DNA of 36,375 bases from Gammaproteobacteria bacterium RIFCSPLOWO2_02_FULL_61_13. GTDB taxonomy: Bacteria; Pseudomonadota; Gammaproteobacteria; Eutrophobiales; Eutrophobiaceae. The first letter of the stretch is position 1, and each line of letters begins with the position of its first letter. The position numbers were made by a program, and so were the translations under genes. Shown piece after piece: positions 1 through 11,205 of this stretch. A model generated the notes under the pieces. It was not told the DNA's origin. It worked only from the letters and a program-made list of their open reading frames with translations, and ran no database searches. The DNA lies in the NCBI GenBank assembly GCA_001801865.1, contig MGYT01000179.1:746-37120 (forward strand), in the 5' to 3' direction.

Positions 1-296
1 GGTAACACTCATTCGCGGGGTTGCTCATAACACTTGGTGACAACTGGTCCCGCCGATCGTTTCAGCAACTCTGGCCCGATGATCTAGCCAGATAGCACGA
101 CCCAAATGATTGATCCTGGGAAAAAGAAAAAACAAATAGCATGAAAATCAATTGAATCGAGAAATGTACCGTCTGCAACTGGGACAATACCTTGCCGAGT
201 GACCGAATGATATCCACGATCGTTCCTCTTCATTCAAAACCGGGAGACTCAGGCTTGCCGAAGTGACAGGGATTCGGCGACGCTGCCAATTGATCA

Positions 297-2969
297 TCAC
301 GCCGCCAGTTGCCGCAGCACGTAGTGCAGGATGCCGCCGTTGGTGTAGTACTCCCATTCCTTCGGTGTATCCACGCGCACCCTGGCCTGTAGACGTTTGC
401 TCTTGCCGGAGTCATCGGTGGCTACGACGGTGACTTCAGTGGCGCCTTCCTTCAGTCCTTCGATGGTATAGACCTCGGTGCCGGCCAGTCCCAGTGACTC
501 GGCGTTTTCGCCGTCGCGGTAGGTGAGCGGCAGCACGCCCATGCCCACGAGATTGGAGCGATGGATGCGTTCAAAGCTCTCCGCCAGCACCGCGCGCACG
601 CCCAGCAGCAGCGTGCCCTTGGCGGCCCAGTCGCGGGACGAGCCGGTGCCATATTCCTTGCCGGCCAGGATCACCAGCGGCACGTTATCCTTTTGATAGC
701 GCATGGAGGCGTCATAGATGGACAACTGTTCGCCGGAGGGCATGTGCTTCGTCATGCCGCCTTCAACGCCGGTAAGCAGGAGATTGCGCAAGCGGATGTT
801 CGCGAATGTGCCGCGCATCATGACCTCGTGGTTGCCGCGGCGTGAGCCGTAGGAATTGAAGTCCGCGGGCGCGACGCCGTGTTCCACCAGGTAACGGCCG
901 GCCGGGCTGTCTTTCTTGATGTTCCCGGCAGGGGAAATATGGTCAGTGGTGATACTGTCGCCCAGTTTCGCCAGCACGCGCGCGCCTTTTATTTGCTTGA
1001 TCCCGGGTGGTGCCTTGCTCATGCCGACGAAGTACGGGGGGTTTTGCACGTAGGTGGAGTCGCCGCGCCATTCGTAACGATTGGTGCTTGGCACCTTGAG
1101 GCCGGACCAGCGCGCATCGCCCTGGTACACGTTGCCATAGCTCTTGCGGAACATGCCGGAATTGATGGCCGCCGCCATGGCGTCGTTGATTTCCTTCTGG
1201 GTCGGCCAGATGTCGCGCAGGTACACAGGCTTGCCGGCGGCATCGTTGCCCAGGGAATCGTTTTGCAGATCCACATTCATGTTGCCGGCAATGGCGTAGG
1301 CCACCACCAGCGGCGGCGACGCCAGGTAATTCATCTTCACTTCCGCGTGTATGCGACCTTCGAAGTTCCGGTTGCCGGACAGCACGGCGCTGACCACCAG
1401 GTCCTCCTTCCTGATGCCTTCGCTGATGGCCTCCGGCAGTGGCCCGGAATTACCGATGCAGGTGGTGCAGCCATAGCCGACGATGTTGAATCCCATTTGA
1501 TCCAGGTAAGGCGTCAATCCGGCCTTGTCCAGGTAATCCCGCACCACCAGCGAGCCCGGGGCGAGGCTGGTCTTGACCCAGGGCTTCGCGGTCAGCCCGC
1601 GTTCCCGCGCCTTTTTCGCCAACAGGCCGGCGCCGACCATGACGGACGGATTGGACGTGTTGGTGCAGGAGGTGATCGCCGCAATTACCACCGCGCCATC
1701 CTTGACCTCAAAGGATTTGCCGCCGTGATTGACGCTGGCGCTGCGATCCCCGGCGCCGCCTTTGCGCGCCGCCTGCATTTCACCCATTCTGTCCTGGGAC
1801 ACCTTGCGCACGTCCCGCAGCGTCACGCGGTCCTGCGGACGCTTCGGCCCCGCCAGGCAGGGTTCAATGCTGCCCATGTCCAGGGTCATGGTGTCGGTGT
1901 AGCGTGCCACCGGCGCGGCCGGGTCACGCCACATACCCTGTTCCTTCGCATAGGCCTCAACCAGCGCGATCTGTTGATCCTCGCGGCCGGATAGCCGCAG
2001 GTAGCGCAGGGTCTCCTCGTCAATGGGGAAGATGCCGCAGGTGGCGCCATACTCTGGGGCCATATTTGCGATCGTGGCGCGATCCGCGAGCGGCAGTGTC
2101 GCCAGGCCGGAACCAAAAAATTCCACGAACTTGCCCACCACGCCCTTCTTTCGCAGCATTTGTGTCACCGTCAACACCAGGTCGGTGGCGGTGGCGCCTT
2201 CCGGCAGGCGGCCGGTGAGTTCAAAGCCAATGACCTGGGGGATCAGCATGGTGATCGGTTGCCCGAGCATCGCGGCCTCGGCCTCGATGCCGCCCACACC
2301 CCAACCCAGCACACCGAGGCCATTGATCATGGTCGTGTGCGAATCGGTGCCGACGACGGTGTCCGGGAAGGCTTCGAGCACGCCGTTCTTTTCCTGCGCA
2401 AAAATCGTGCGCGCCAGGAACTCAAGATTGACCTGGTGCACGATGCCGGTGTCCGGCGGCACGACTTTGAAATTCGAGAACGCCTGCTGGCCCCAGCGCA
2501 GGAACTCGTAGCGCTCCTGATTGCGCTCAAATTCAATCTCGGCATTGCGCTCGGCGGCATTCGCGCTGCCGAATACGTCCACCTGCACCGAGTGATCGAT
2601 GACCAGTTCGGCGGGGGAGAGCGGGTTGATCCGGGCCGGGTCGCCGCCGAGACGGGCCATGGCGTCGCGCATGGCGGCCAGGTCCACCACCGCCGGGACA
2701 CCGGTGAAGTCCTGCATCAGCACGCGCGCCGGGGTAAAGGCGATCTCCTTGTCCGGTTCGGCCTTCGGATCCCACTTGGCCAGCGCCTCGATGTCCCCGG
2801 CCTCGATGTTGATGCCGTCTTCGAATCGCAGCAGGTTCTCGAGCAGGATCTTCAATGAATAGGGCAGGGTGGCCACGGGAAACCGCGCTTCCAGTACCCG
2901 CAGGGAGCAGATTTGGTAGGTCTTGCCGCTGACGGCGAGATTCTTCCTGGCCTTGAAGCTGTCGGACAT
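297..2969 (-). CDS. acnA: Aconitate hydratase (AcnA/IRP-like)
   Basis: Translation from [23 protein letters not shown] through ...[63 protein letters not shown] and [13 protein letters not shown] motifs. ORF track extends to 3299, but the natural start is the ATG at 2969. Confidence 0.97.
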   Translation of the reverse strand: MSDSFKARKNLAVSGKTYQICSLRVLEARFPVATLPYSLKILLENLLRFEDGINIEAGDIEALAKWDPKAEPDKEIAFTPARVLMQDFTGVPAVVDLAAMRDAMARLGGDPARINPLSPAELVIDHSVQVDVFGSANAAERNAEIEFERNQERYEFLRWGQQAFSNFKVVPPDTGIVHQVNLEFLARTIFAQEKNGVLEAFPDTVVGTDSHTTMINGLGVLGWGVGGIEAEAAMLGQPITMLIPQVIGFELTGRLPEGATATDLVLTVTQMLRKKGVVGKFVEFFGSGLATLPLADRATIANMAPEYGATCGIFPIDEETLRYLRLSGREDQQIALVEAYAKEQGMWRDPAAPVARYTDTMTLDMGSIEPCLAGPKRPQDRVTLRDVRKVSQDRMGEMQAARKGGAGDRSASVNHGGKSFEVKDGAVVIAAITSCTNTSNPSVMVGAGLLAKKARERGLTAKPWVKTSLAPGSLVVRDYLDKAGLTPYLDQMGFNIVGYGCTTCIGNSGPLPEAISEGIRKEDLVVSAVLSGNRNFEGRIHAEVKMNYLASPPLVVAYAIAGNMNVDLQNDSLGNDAAGKPVYLRDIWPTQKEINDAMAAAINSGMFRKSYGNVYQGDARWSGLKVPSTNRYEWRGDSTYVQNPPYFVGMSKAPPGIKQIKGARVLAKLGDSITTDHISPAGNIKKDSPAGRYLVEHGVAPADFNSYGSRRGNHEVMMRGTFANIRLRNLLLTGVEGGMTKHMPSGEQLSIYDASMRYQKDNVPLVILAGKEYGTGSSRDWAAKGTLLLGVRAVLAESFERIHRSNLVGMGVLPLTYRDGENAESLGLAGTEVYTIEGLKEGATEVTVVATDDSGKSKRLQARVRVDTPKEWEYYTNGGILHYVLRQLAA

Positions 2970-3030
2970 GGAGGACTCCGTGATTTCTGTGGTTGGTCTG
3001 GGGCGAAAAGCGGGTGTCATTATAACTGAT

Positions 3031-3147
3031 GGCCGGGATAAACCCGGCCCCACAGGTGCGCTGGGCCGCCGCTGACAAGTGGGCCGGCTTTGTGGGGCCG
3101 GCTTTACGCCGGCCACATTCAATAGCCGGGATAAACCCGGCCCCACA
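3031..3147. repeat. Cluster of three REP-like palindromic units (GGCCGGGATAAACCCGGCCCCACA), the middle one inverted
   Basis: ggccgggataaacccggccccaca at 3031-3054; inverted tgtggggccggctttacgccggcc at 3091-3114; gccgggataaacccggccccaca at 3125-3147. Confidence 0.85.
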
Positions 3148-3154
3148 ATGAGAG

Positions 3155-4237
3155 TCAGCTTTCGGCGCCGGTGATCATCGCGCCGCCGAGGCAGGTTTCG
3201 CCTAGGTAAAACACTGCATACTGGCCCGGCGCCACCGCTCTTTGCGGAGTGGCGAAATGCACCAACAGGGTGCCATCGGATTCCGGTTCGATGGTGCATT
3301 CCTGATCGGGTTGCCGGTAGCGGGTCTTGGCTGCCAGCGTGAGTTCCTGCGCAGGCGGCTGTCCCGCAATCCAGCTTGCGGGAGCGGTACGCAGGGAGCG
3401 GCTGAACAAAAGGGGATGATTCCCCTGCACTGCGATCAACGTGTTGGTTGCCGGATCCTTGGCAGCCACGTACCAGGGTGCGTCCGGCCGCCCGGCGATA
3501 CCGCCTATACCCAGACCGCTGCGCTGCCCGATGGTGTAAAAATGTACGCCTTCATGTTCGCCGATGACGTGCCCGTCGGTGTCCAGGATTTCACCGGGCG
3601 AAACCGGCAGGAACTGGGCCAGGAATTCGCGGAATGGGCGCTCGCCCACAAAACAGATCCCGGTGCTGTCTTTTTTTGCATGGGTGCCGAGTCCGGCCCT
3701 GGCTGCGAGCTTGCGTACGTCACTTTTCAGCATCGCCCCGACCGGGAACAAGGTGCCTTCCAACTGCCGTTGGGTCAGCATGCACAGGAAATAACTCTGG
3801 TCCTTATTGGGATCCAGGCCGCGCTGCAGCATCCAGCCGGAATCGGATTTCGTGCAGCGGGCGTAATGTCCGGTGGCCAGGTGCGAAGCGCCCAGTTCCA
3901 CCACGTGATCGCGGAAGGCCTTGAACTTCACTTCCTGGTTGCAGACGATGTCCGGGTTGGGAGTCAGTCCATTTCGATACTCCTCCAGGAAGTGCGCAAA
4001 GACCCCATCCCAGTAGGCGCGGGACAGATCAATGGTGTTCAGGGGGATGCCCAGGGTGTCGCAAACCTGCATGGCGTCCTCGACGTCCTGTTCCCAGAGG
4101 CATTCGCCCCCGGGCGTGGTCTCCACCCAGTTCTTCATGAACACGGCGCGTACGTCATAGCCTTGTTCAAGCAGCAGCAATGCCGTGACCGATGAGTCCA
4201 CTCCGCCGGAGAGACCCACGACAACACTATTATTCAT
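3155..4237 (-). CDS. mnmA: tRNA-specific 2-thiouridylase MnmA
   Basis: [34 protein letters not shown]-loop; [25 protein letters not shown] motifs. Confidence 0.97.
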   Translation of the reverse strand: MNNSVVVGLSGGVDSSVTALLLLEQGYDVRAVFMKNWVETTPGGECLWEQDVEDAMQVCDTLGIPLNTIDLSRAYWDGVFAHFLEEYRNGLTPNPDIVCNQEVKFKAFRDHVVELGASHLATGHYARCTKSDSGWMLQRGLDPNKDQSYFLCMLTQRQLEGTLFPVGAMLKSDVRKLAARAGLGTHAKKDSTGICFVGERPFREFLAQFLPVSPGEILDTDGHVIGEHEGVHFYTIGQRSGLGIGGIAGRPDAPWYVAAKDPATNTLIAVQGNHPLLFSRSLRTAPASWIAGQPPAQELTLAAKTRYRQPDQECTIEPESDGTLLVHFATPQRAVAPGQYAVFYLGETCLGGAMITGAES

Positions 4238-4246
4238 GCGGTTGGT

Positions 4247-4708
4247 TCAGAGTTGGCGCAACAAGTGCAGCGGAAAAGTCTGACCGGACTCGAAATCCTG
4301 GACGCAGCGCAGCACCATGGGACTGCGCAGCCGGTCCTTCTGCTCTTCAATTTCGGCGCGGGTGAGCCAGAGCACACGAATGATCCCGGAATCCAGTGGA
4401 TGCTCCGGGTCATGGTTGCCAACCTCGCCGGTGAAGCAGAATCTGAGGTAGGTCGTTTTACTGCCCGCATTGTGCCAGTAGTACATTCCCACCAGTGCGC
4501 GCGGCGCAAACTCCCAGCCGGTCTCCTCAAACACCTCGCGGCGCACAGCTGCGACAATGCCTTCCTTTTCCTCCACGTGTCCGGCAGGTTGATTCAGGAC
4601 CTTGGAGCCGTCGTCCTTTTCCTCCACCAACAGGAAACGATCGCCGCGTTTGACGACGGCGGCTACCGTGACATTGGGTTTCCACTGCGGCGGCGACTTT
4701 TCAGCCAT
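4247..4708 (-). CDS. nudJ: NUDIX hydrolase, NudJ-like
   Basis: Nudix box region NQPAGHVEEKEGIVAAVRREVFEETGWEF; adjacent to mnmA as in Escherichia coli; start MAEKSPPQWKPNVT overlaps the stop of the upstream yhdP-like gene. Confidence 0.85.
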   Translation of the reverse strand: MAEKSPPQWKPNVTVAAVVKRGDRFLLVEEKDDGSKVLNQPAGHVEEKEGIVAAVRREVFEETGWEFAPRALVGMYYWHNAGSKTTYLRFCFTGEVGNHDPEHPLDSGIIRVLWLTRAEIEEQKDRLRSPMVLRCVQDFESGQTFPLHLLRQL

Positions 4709-7700
4709 TGCCTTTGTCTTTGCCATCGATCTTTTCAATTACCGGATTGTCCCAGCTCCCGGTGACCGTGTACTGGTAACGCAGCAGGTCACCGATTCCC
4801 TCGGTGAGAGAATCGAATATCTCGCCGGCCAGGTAAATAACCGTACCCACGCCGATCCCCACCGGGCCGAACAGCGCCCCAGCCACGGGCAGACTCCCTG
4901 TCACTTGCGGGGTGACCGTGACGACCTGATCGTAATCCTGTACCGCCAGACCGGTTCTGCCCGCGATCGCAACGTCAGCGGAGGGTCCGCGCAGGTTCAA
5001 ATCGTTGGTAAATGCATTGCCGCCGGTAATGTCAAACGTGCCTTCGATGCGATCAAAGGCCATCCCCTTGCCGAACAGGTCGGTGAAATCCAGTGACAGG
5101 CGGCGCGGCAGACTCTGGAAGCTCAATAATCCGAATAAACGGCCGGCCTTGGGCTCGATATCCAGCAATTGACCCTTGTGAACCTGCATATGCAAGGTTC
5201 CGTTGAGATTGGCCCAGGAAAACGCCATGGGTGTTCCCACCCAGCCGGCGTCGATATCCAGCTCGGTCTTTCCCTTGCGCACGGCGGCGACGTTGTAACC
5301 GAATGTCTGCAGCATGTCGTCCATGGCGTCGGCATTCACCTTGATAACAAAGTGCGACTGGTCATCCTCACCCTGCCGGAGCCAGGTACCGGAACCACTG
5401 ATTGCAAGCCCGGGTTGGCTGAACTCCACGCTATCTATTTGCATGCCGTCAGCAACGCGGCTTGAGGTGAGTGTCATTGCGCCCAAAGCGTGGCCGTGAA
5501 AATCCAGATCTACCACGGACACCTGCAATGGCAATTGCGCGCGCGGGTCCGGCGTGCGCCCGGTATCCTGTCCGGTGCCCCGGGCGATCTTCAGCCGTTC
5601 CAGATCCGCACGGATTGGCTGCGTTTCATCCACTGCGCCGGGGATGGAAATTCGCCCGTCAATCTCGGCACCGCGAAGTTGGAAGTTCCATGCCGTGTCG
5701 GCCCGCGTCGCGTCGACCTGCACGTCGTGGAATTCCTGACCCAAAAGTTGCAACTGACGTACCTGCCCTGAGGCGCTGATGTCCAACGGCGTCAGCGCTC
5801 CGCGCCGCGCCTGGGCGTCGCGAACCTCGCGCAATACGTCCCACCATTCCGTCACAGGCAGGATATCCATCGTGCCCTCGATGCGGATCCCGGCGGCGCT
5901 ATGCGGGGCGGCTTCCGGATCGCCAAACTGGACCGCCACCGCGGGCATTTGATCCGGCGCGGAACGCGGGCTGAATCCGGCTACCAGCCGCCCCCCGTAC
6001 CGTACTTCCACATCGCCGGGTTGCGGTGTGTCAATGATGCGGGTGAGGGCGAAGTCAATCGCTTCAGCGGCCGCCTTGCCCAACGGCGCGGGCAAGTTCA
6101 CCTCCAGGCCCGTCAGGTCGGAGTGCATGGTGACACGGCGATTGAGTTTGCCATCGGCATCCGTATCCAGAAAACTTACCGCCATGTCCCAGTCAGTGGT
6201 GCCACGCAGCCGGCCGAACAATTCCGGCTGGCCTTCCGTCAGGCCCGGGAAAAATTCCTCCAACCGCTCGCGGATAAACGTGTCATCGCCGGTTCCCCGT
6301 ATTTCAAGGCGCGGCGGCTCCGTTGGTTGGGCGCGGTCGCCAAATACGGCCAGTTCCACCGGTTGCCCGTGGAATTGCGCCTGGATGCCGGAACCGTTGG
6401 CGCTGTTGCGGGTGAAATCGACCGCACCCGTGACCTTTTGCAGCGCCAGATTGGGCAAGCCGGAATCCAGCCGGGCATTGCTTATTTGCAGCGTGCCATT
6501 TATCTCCGTCGGCGCGCCTCCGCCACCCAATGGCATTGACATGTCCAGTCCCAGGTCCATCTCCCCGTCCACGAGGCTGTTTTTGATCCGGGTAAGTATG
6601 GGATCGGTGTTGAGCGGGCTCTGCTCGATGAAAAGTCCCAGATCATGCATGTTTCCGGAGACTTTGCCGTCAATCAGCAGCCGTTTTTCCGCCGCGCGAA
6701 TGTCGGGAACGCGCGCCGTGGCGTCCGCAAAGGCGGCGTCAAATATCTGTCCCCCCGTGGTCCGCAGCACCATTTCCGGGCCGTCGAATTCAACTTCGCC
6801 GCTGAGGCCGTCGATGGGCGGCCACTTTTCCGAGTAATCCAGCGTCACATCCTCGGCGTTGACCAACGCAGCGAATCTGCCCTCGCGGCGTCGAAACGGG
6901 AAATCGGCGAGATGCCCGCGCAGAAGCAGATCGGCGGACAACATCGTTCCGGATACCACTGAACGCGAGAGCCATTGGCGCAGGCGGCTGTCCTCGCGCA
7001 AGGGCAGATAACCGAGGGCGGCCGTGAGATCGGCGGAACCGGCGTGGGCACTGATGTCAAAGAACGGTCCCTGATCGGTGCCTGACTCGTGGACGATGCG
7101 CCCGGAGACGTGGGCACTCGCATCCGGGCTGTGCAACGCCAGCAAGTCAGTGGCAATCTGCCAGCCCGCTGCGTTCCTTTCCCACGCCAGCGTGCCCTGC
7201 AGCCCGCTCAAGGCCAGCGCTGCCGATTCCGCCCCGGACATGCGCAGCGTCAGGGCGTCATCCTGGAATTGCACCCGCGCCTGGGTCAGATTTCCGCGCA
7301 GCCTGCCGGAGGCGTCTTCAATTACAGGCAGTGCCTCCGCGCCGGTGACACCGAGGCCACGAAATCCGAAGTTGTAGGTCAGGTTCCCGCCGCCAAAGGA
7401 GATCAGGCCATTCTGCAACTCACCGCGGACTTTAACCTGGCGCAGGCGTTCATCGTCGGCGCCTTCCGCGCGCGGCAGTGCCAATACCAATGGGGCAACA
7501 TCCGCAAGCTTCAGGTAATTAAATGTCGCCGTATGCCGCGCGCTGTCGGCGCCGGCGGGTGCTCCAGCCTCAATCCTGATGTCCGACTCGGGCCATGCGC
7601 CGTTTTCCGTCTCCAATTTGTGTATGCGCAGCCCGAGTTGCCATTGCTTTTCCCCGGCCACCGTGGCGCTGAAGCTTCCCGCCAGTTGATCCACGCGCAG

Positions 7701-8585
7701 CCTGGCCTTGTCCACGTGCGCCACGAAATCGCGATAGGCCAGTTGTCCCTGCAGTGACACCAGCCTGGCGTCCGCCCAACGCGACCAGATGCGGAGGTCG
7801 GCACTGCCGCCATCGATACTGATATCACTGGGCCGGTAATTCCGATACCAATTGTCGGGGTTGATGTCGTTGGCTGACAGGTAAAACTCGCCGGCCCAAC
7901 GGGAGGTAACCAGATCGCCGCGCGCGTCGAATGCAAAGTCCATGTTCTTGCCATAGGCAGGTGGCAGGCTGGTGGAGCCCTCCACCTGCAGGCGCGACCC
8001 ATCCGAGCGCAGGGTCAGGGTGACGTTGGTCAACAGGATGGGTTCCTGGGCGTGCAGGTTGTCGGTCCATTTGATCATGCCCCGCTCGATGCGGATGCGT
8101 TTCTGCCTGAACAGCCAGTCGGCAAGCTCGCTCCGATCCGTGTCGGCACCCGGGTCAGTCCCCATGTTGATTTCCTGGATAAAAATGGCGCCGTTTTTCC
8201 TGCGCACGATGGAGACATCGAAGCCGGACACAACCAGTTGTTTCGGCACGATGTGACGGGCTAGGAGGGTGGCAATCGGATCGATGGCGATCTGGGCCAA
8301 TTCAAAATGCGTAATGGCCTTGGTGCCGGCGCTGTTTAAAACATCGATGTTGGTAAGGCTGAGATACGGGACCCAGCCTTGCCAGCTGGCATCCAGTGAT
8401 CGTATGGCGACCGGATAGCCCATGTAGTTTCCGACCCAGGCCTCCACCTCGGTGCGATAGATGCCGATATCGGGCAATACCATGCGCACTGCCGTCACCA
8501 GCACGGCCGCCACCAGCACACCGGCACCGATGACGTAAACGGCAAAGTGGGAGATGAGCTTCAGTATTCGCGCAGACATGGGCAC
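4701..8585 (-). CDS. yhdP: YhdP-family (AsmA-like, DUF3971) large membrane-anchored protein
   Basis: 1294 aa; N-terminal TM (LISHFAVYVIGAGVLVAAVLVTAVRMVLPDIGIYRTEVEAWV); C-terminal GRLFGLLSFQSLPRRLSLDFTDLFGKGMAFDRIEGTFDI typical of the family; next to rng. Confidence 0.88.
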   Translation of the reverse strand: MPMSARILKLISHFAVYVIGAGVLVAAVLVTAVRMVLPDIGIYRTEVEAWVGNYMGYPVAIRSLDASWQGWVPYLSLTNIDVLNSAGTKAITHFELAQIAIDPIATLLARHIVPKQLVVSGFDVSIVRRKNGAIFIQEINMGTDPGADTDRSELADWLFRQKRIRIERGMIKWTDNLHAQEPILLTNVTLTLRSDGSRLQVEGSTSLPPAYGKNMDFAFDARGDLVTSRWAGEFYLSANDINPDNWYRNYRPSDISIDGGSADLRIWSRWADARLVSLQGQLAYRDFVAHVDKARLRVDQLAGSFSATVAGEKQWQLGLRIHKLETENGAWPESDIRIEAGAPAGADSARHTATFNYLKLADVAPLVLALPRAEGADDERLRQVKVRGELQNGLISFGGGNLTYNFGFRGLGVTGAEALPVIEDASGRLRGNLTQARVQFQDDALTLRMSGAESAALALSGLQGTLAWERNAAGWQIATDLLALHSPDASAHVSGRIVHESGTDQGPFFDISAHAGSADLTAALGYLPLREDSRLRQWLSRSVVSGTMLSADLLLRGHLADFPFRRREGRFAALVNAEDVTLDYSEKWPPIDGLSGEVEFDGPEMVLRTTGGQIFDAAFADATARVPDIRAAEKRLLIDGKVSGNMHDLGLFIEQSPLNTDPILTRIKNSLVDGEMDLGLDMSMPLGGGGAPTEINGTLQISNARLDSGLPNLALQKVTGAVDFTRNSANGSGIQAQFHGQPVELAVFGDRAQPTEPPRLEIRGTGDDTFIRERLEEFFPGLTEGQPELFGRLRGTTDWDMAVSFLDTDADGKLNRRVTMHSDLTGLEVNLPAPLGKAAAEAIDFALTRIIDTPQPGDVEVRYGGRLVAGFSPRSAPDQMPAVAVQFGDPEAAPHSAAGIRIEGTMDILPVTEWWDVLREVRDAQARRGALTPLDISASGQVRQLQLLGQEFHDVQVDATRADTAWNFQLRGAEIDGRISIPGAVDETQPIRADLERLKIARGTGQDTGRTPDPRAQLPLQVSVVDLDFHGHALGAMTLTSSRVADGMQIDSVEFSQPGLAISGSGTWLRQGEDDQSHFVIKVNADAMDDMLQTFGYNVAAVRKGKTELDIDAGWVGTPMAFSWANLNGTLHMQVHKGQLLDIEPKAGRLFGLLSFQSLPRRLSLDFTDLFGKGMAFDRIEGTFDITGGNAFTNDLNLRGPSADVAIAGRTGLAVQDYDQVVTVTPQVTGSLPVAGALFGPVGIGVGTVIYLAGEIFDSLTEGIGDLLRYQYTVTGSWDNPVIEKIDGKDKGNG

Positions 8586-8636
8586 TTGCGAAAGCGGACA
8601 GGGTTCTGCGGGAACACGGTGGGATCAAACACGTAT

Positions 8637-10187
8637 TCAGAGGAACACAATGTCGTACTGCTCCTGCTGGTACGTGGGTTCCACCTGAATCCGGATTGGC
8701 CTGCGAATGAATTCCTCCAGTTCGGCAACACTGCTGGATTCATCATCGAGCATCACGTCCACGATGGACTGGGAGGCCACCACCAGCGGTTTGCCGGTAT
8801 CGAACTGGCGTACCTCGCGCAGGATCTCGCGGAAAATCTCGTAGCAGATGGTTTCCTTGGTCTTGACGGTGCCGCGCCCGCTACAGGTTGGACAAGGCTC
8901 GCACAGCGTATGTTCCAGGCTCTCGCGGGTTCGTTTACGGGTCATTTGCACCAGACCGAGCGACGTCAGTTCGCTGACCGCGACCTTCGCATGATCGCGC
9001 TCGACGTGTTTTTCAAGGGAACGCAACACCTGGCGGGCATGCTCCGCCACCTGCATGTCAATGAAATCGACGATTATGATGCCACCCAGGTTGCGCAGGC
9101 GCAGTTGGCGGGCAATGGCTTGCGCCGCTTCAAGATTGGTCTTGAAGATGGTCTCTTCCAGATTGCGATGGCCGACGAATGCCCCGGTATTCACGTCAAT
9201 GGTGGTCATCGCCTCGGTCTGGTCCAGTACCAGATGGCCGCCGGATTTGAGCTGCACCTTGCGGTTCAGGGATTTCTGGATTTCATCCTCCACACCATAC
9301 AAATCCAGGATTGGCCGTTCACCCGGGTAGTATTCAATACGCGACACGAATTCCGGGATGAACTGGCGCGCAAACTCGGTCACTTTCTGAAATGTCTCGC
9401 GAGAATCGATGCGGACCTTTTCAATCTGTGAGCGCACCAGATCGCGCATGGTGCGCATGACCAGGGGGAGATCCTCATACACCAGTGTCAGCGCCGGGCT
9501 TGTCTTCGCGCGCTGACAAATGGATTCCCAGAGTCGCTGCAGGAATTCCATTTCCCGGTACAGATCCTCGGCCGCGGCGCCCTCCGCCACAGTTCGCACG
9601 ATAAACCCGCCCCGGGCACCAGGGAGGGAACCGGTCAACGGGGCGAGCGCGACCACATTGCTTGCGCCGGCTGCGAGTCTTGACTCCGCCATGTTGCAGG
9701 ATTGCATGATGCCGCGCAGTCGCTCGCGTTCCGCTTCGTCTTCGATGCGCTGGGATACACCGAGTGTCGCCTGCCCGGGAACGAACACGAGATAGCGGGA
9801 GGGGATGGAAACCCTGGTCGTCAACCGGGCTCCCTTCGTGCCGATGGGGTCCTTCAGTACCTGCACCAGGATTTCCTGGCCTTCGCGCAGCAGGGATTCG
9901 ATGGTTACGGTATTGGCGGCGGCAGTTCGTTCCCCGGTATCGACTTCATCCATGCCCGAATCCAGGTCCGAGACATGCAAAAACGCGGTGCGGGACAAAC
10001 CGATGTCGATAAAAGCGGCCTGCATGCCGGGCAGAACCCGGGAGACGCGGCCGTTGTAGATGTTTCCGACCAGGCCCCGGCGCCGGGAGCGCTCCACATA
10101 GACCTCCTGGAGCACACCGTTTTCCACTATGGCCACTCGGGTTTCCTGGGGCGTAACGTTGATCAGAATCTCTTCGCTCATGGGCAC
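8637..10187 (-). CDS. rng: Ribonuclease G
   Basis: EEILINVTPQETRVAIVENGVLQEVYVERSRRRGLVGNIYNGRVSRVLPGMQAAFIDIG; LVLDQTEAMTTIDVNTGAFVG; CEPCPTCSGRG. Confidence 0.95.
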   Translation of the reverse strand: MPMSEEILINVTPQETRVAIVENGVLQEVYVERSRRRGLVGNIYNGRVSRVLPGMQAAFIDIGLSRTAFLHVSDLDSGMDEVDTGERTAAANTVTIESLLREGQEILVQVLKDPIGTKGARLTTRVSIPSRYLVFVPGQATLGVSQRIEDEAERERLRGIMQSCNMAESRLAAGASNVVALAPLTGSLPGARGGFIVRTVAEGAAAEDLYREMEFLQRLWESICQRAKTSPALTLVYEDLPLVMRTMRDLVRSQIEKVRIDSRETFQKVTEFARQFIPEFVSRIEYYPGERPILDLYGVEDEIQKSLNRKVQLKSGGHLVLDQTEAMTTIDVNTGAFVGHRNLEETIFKTNLEAAQAIARQLRLRNLGGIIIVDFIDMQVAEHARQVLRSLEKHVERDHAKVAVSELTSLGLVQMTRKRTRESLEHTLCEPCPTCSGRGTVKTKETICYEIFREILREVRQFDTGKPLVVASQSIVDVMLDDESSSVAELEEFIRRPIRIQVEPTYQQEQYDIVFL

Positions 10188-10348
10188 GGTCCAGCCATAA
10201 ATGGCCTCAGGAATTGAGCCTAATTATGTTAATTATATGCCAATCTGCCGGCCATCAGGGGACAGGAGTGCGGCGTGGGGCCGCCGTGGTTTCGGGTTTA
10301 CGTCGGCACCGGGAAGGTCGCGCGGGACCAGATCCCGGGGGATGGGGG

Positions 10349-11119
10349 TTACTCGATCTTCAATTCCGATTCGGAATCAGGGTCCTCATCAAAGATGTCT
10401 TCGTAGCCTTCTGAGGGGGGGTTGCCGTCGTAAATGAGGTATTCGCGGCGCTGCAGATAGGCCTCACGCGTGAAGGAATAAGGGTCGACCGCCGCTTCAT
10501 CGCGGATGCGCGTTTCATCCAACAGGTTGGCGCGCAGGCTGATGACTCGCAGCGCCTGGATCGGCAGCAAAATGCCGCCGCTGATATAGGTCAGCGGGTT
10601 GAGCAGCGCGCTGGTGAGCATATCCGGAAGATCGCGCCCGGAATTGGGCCCCTTTATGGGCAGATACACATACGGTCCCGGATTGAATCCCCAGGTGGCA
10701 AGGGTCTGGCCAAAGTCCTCATTGTGCAAGGGCAGTCCCATGCCCGAGGCGACATCAAACAGCCCGCCGATGCCCAGCGTGGAGTTCACCACGAAGCGCA
10801 CCGTATCTGAAACGCCCTGATCAGATTTTCCCTGCAGGAAGGAATTCACAATCACGTTCAAATAAAAAAGATTGTCGAAAAAATTCGTGACGGCAGTTCG
10901 CGCAAACCGCGGCGTGATCTTTTCATACACCTCGGCGACGGGTTTCACCAGACCCCGATCCAGCCCCTCGTTCAGACCATAGAACGCGCGATTGGCCGGT
11001 TCCAGTGGATCGGGATTGGCGTCGGATTTCGACTGCGGCCCGGCGCAACCCGCCGCAGCGGCAAGCAGCGCTATCAAGACCAGGGTCGAAATGGAGCCAT
11101 GCACACGATTAACTTCCAT
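10349..11119 (-). CDS. mlaA: MlaA/VacJ family lipoprotein
   Basis: Lipobox LAAAAGC; DPLEPANRAFYGLNEGLDRGLVKPVAEVYEKITP...FFDNLFYLNVIVNSFLQGK; GFNPGPYVYLPIKGPNSGRD. Confidence 0.92.
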   Translation of the reverse strand: MEVNRVHGSISTLVLIALLAAAAGCAGPQSKSDANPDPLEPANRAFYGLNEGLDRGLVKPVAEVYEKITPRFARTAVTNFFDNLFYLNVIVNSFLQGKSDQGVSDTVRFVVNSTLGIGGLFDVASGMGLPLHNEDFGQTLATWGFNPGPYVYLPIKGPNSGRDLPDMLTSALLNPLTYISGGILLPIQALRVISLRANLLDETRIRDEAAVDPYSFTREAYLQRREYLIYDGNPPSEGYEDIFDEDPDSESELKIE

Positions 11120-11205
11120 AGGAATCAACGCCTTCGCTGTGAACTTGGTTGGGAAGGGCCGAATATTGACATACTCGTTAAAACGGCACAATCACGCCGA
11201 ACCGG

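Noticed and set aside
1-296. Possible feature downstream of acnA
   Set aside because: No convincing ORF, RNA fold or repeat recognised; the ORFs here are short or overlap the acnA 3' end.
879-1994. 371-aa plus-strand ORF
   Set aside because: Fully antisense to acnA, with composition typical of shadow ORFs in GC-rich genes (H/Q/G/R-rich); no recognisable domain.
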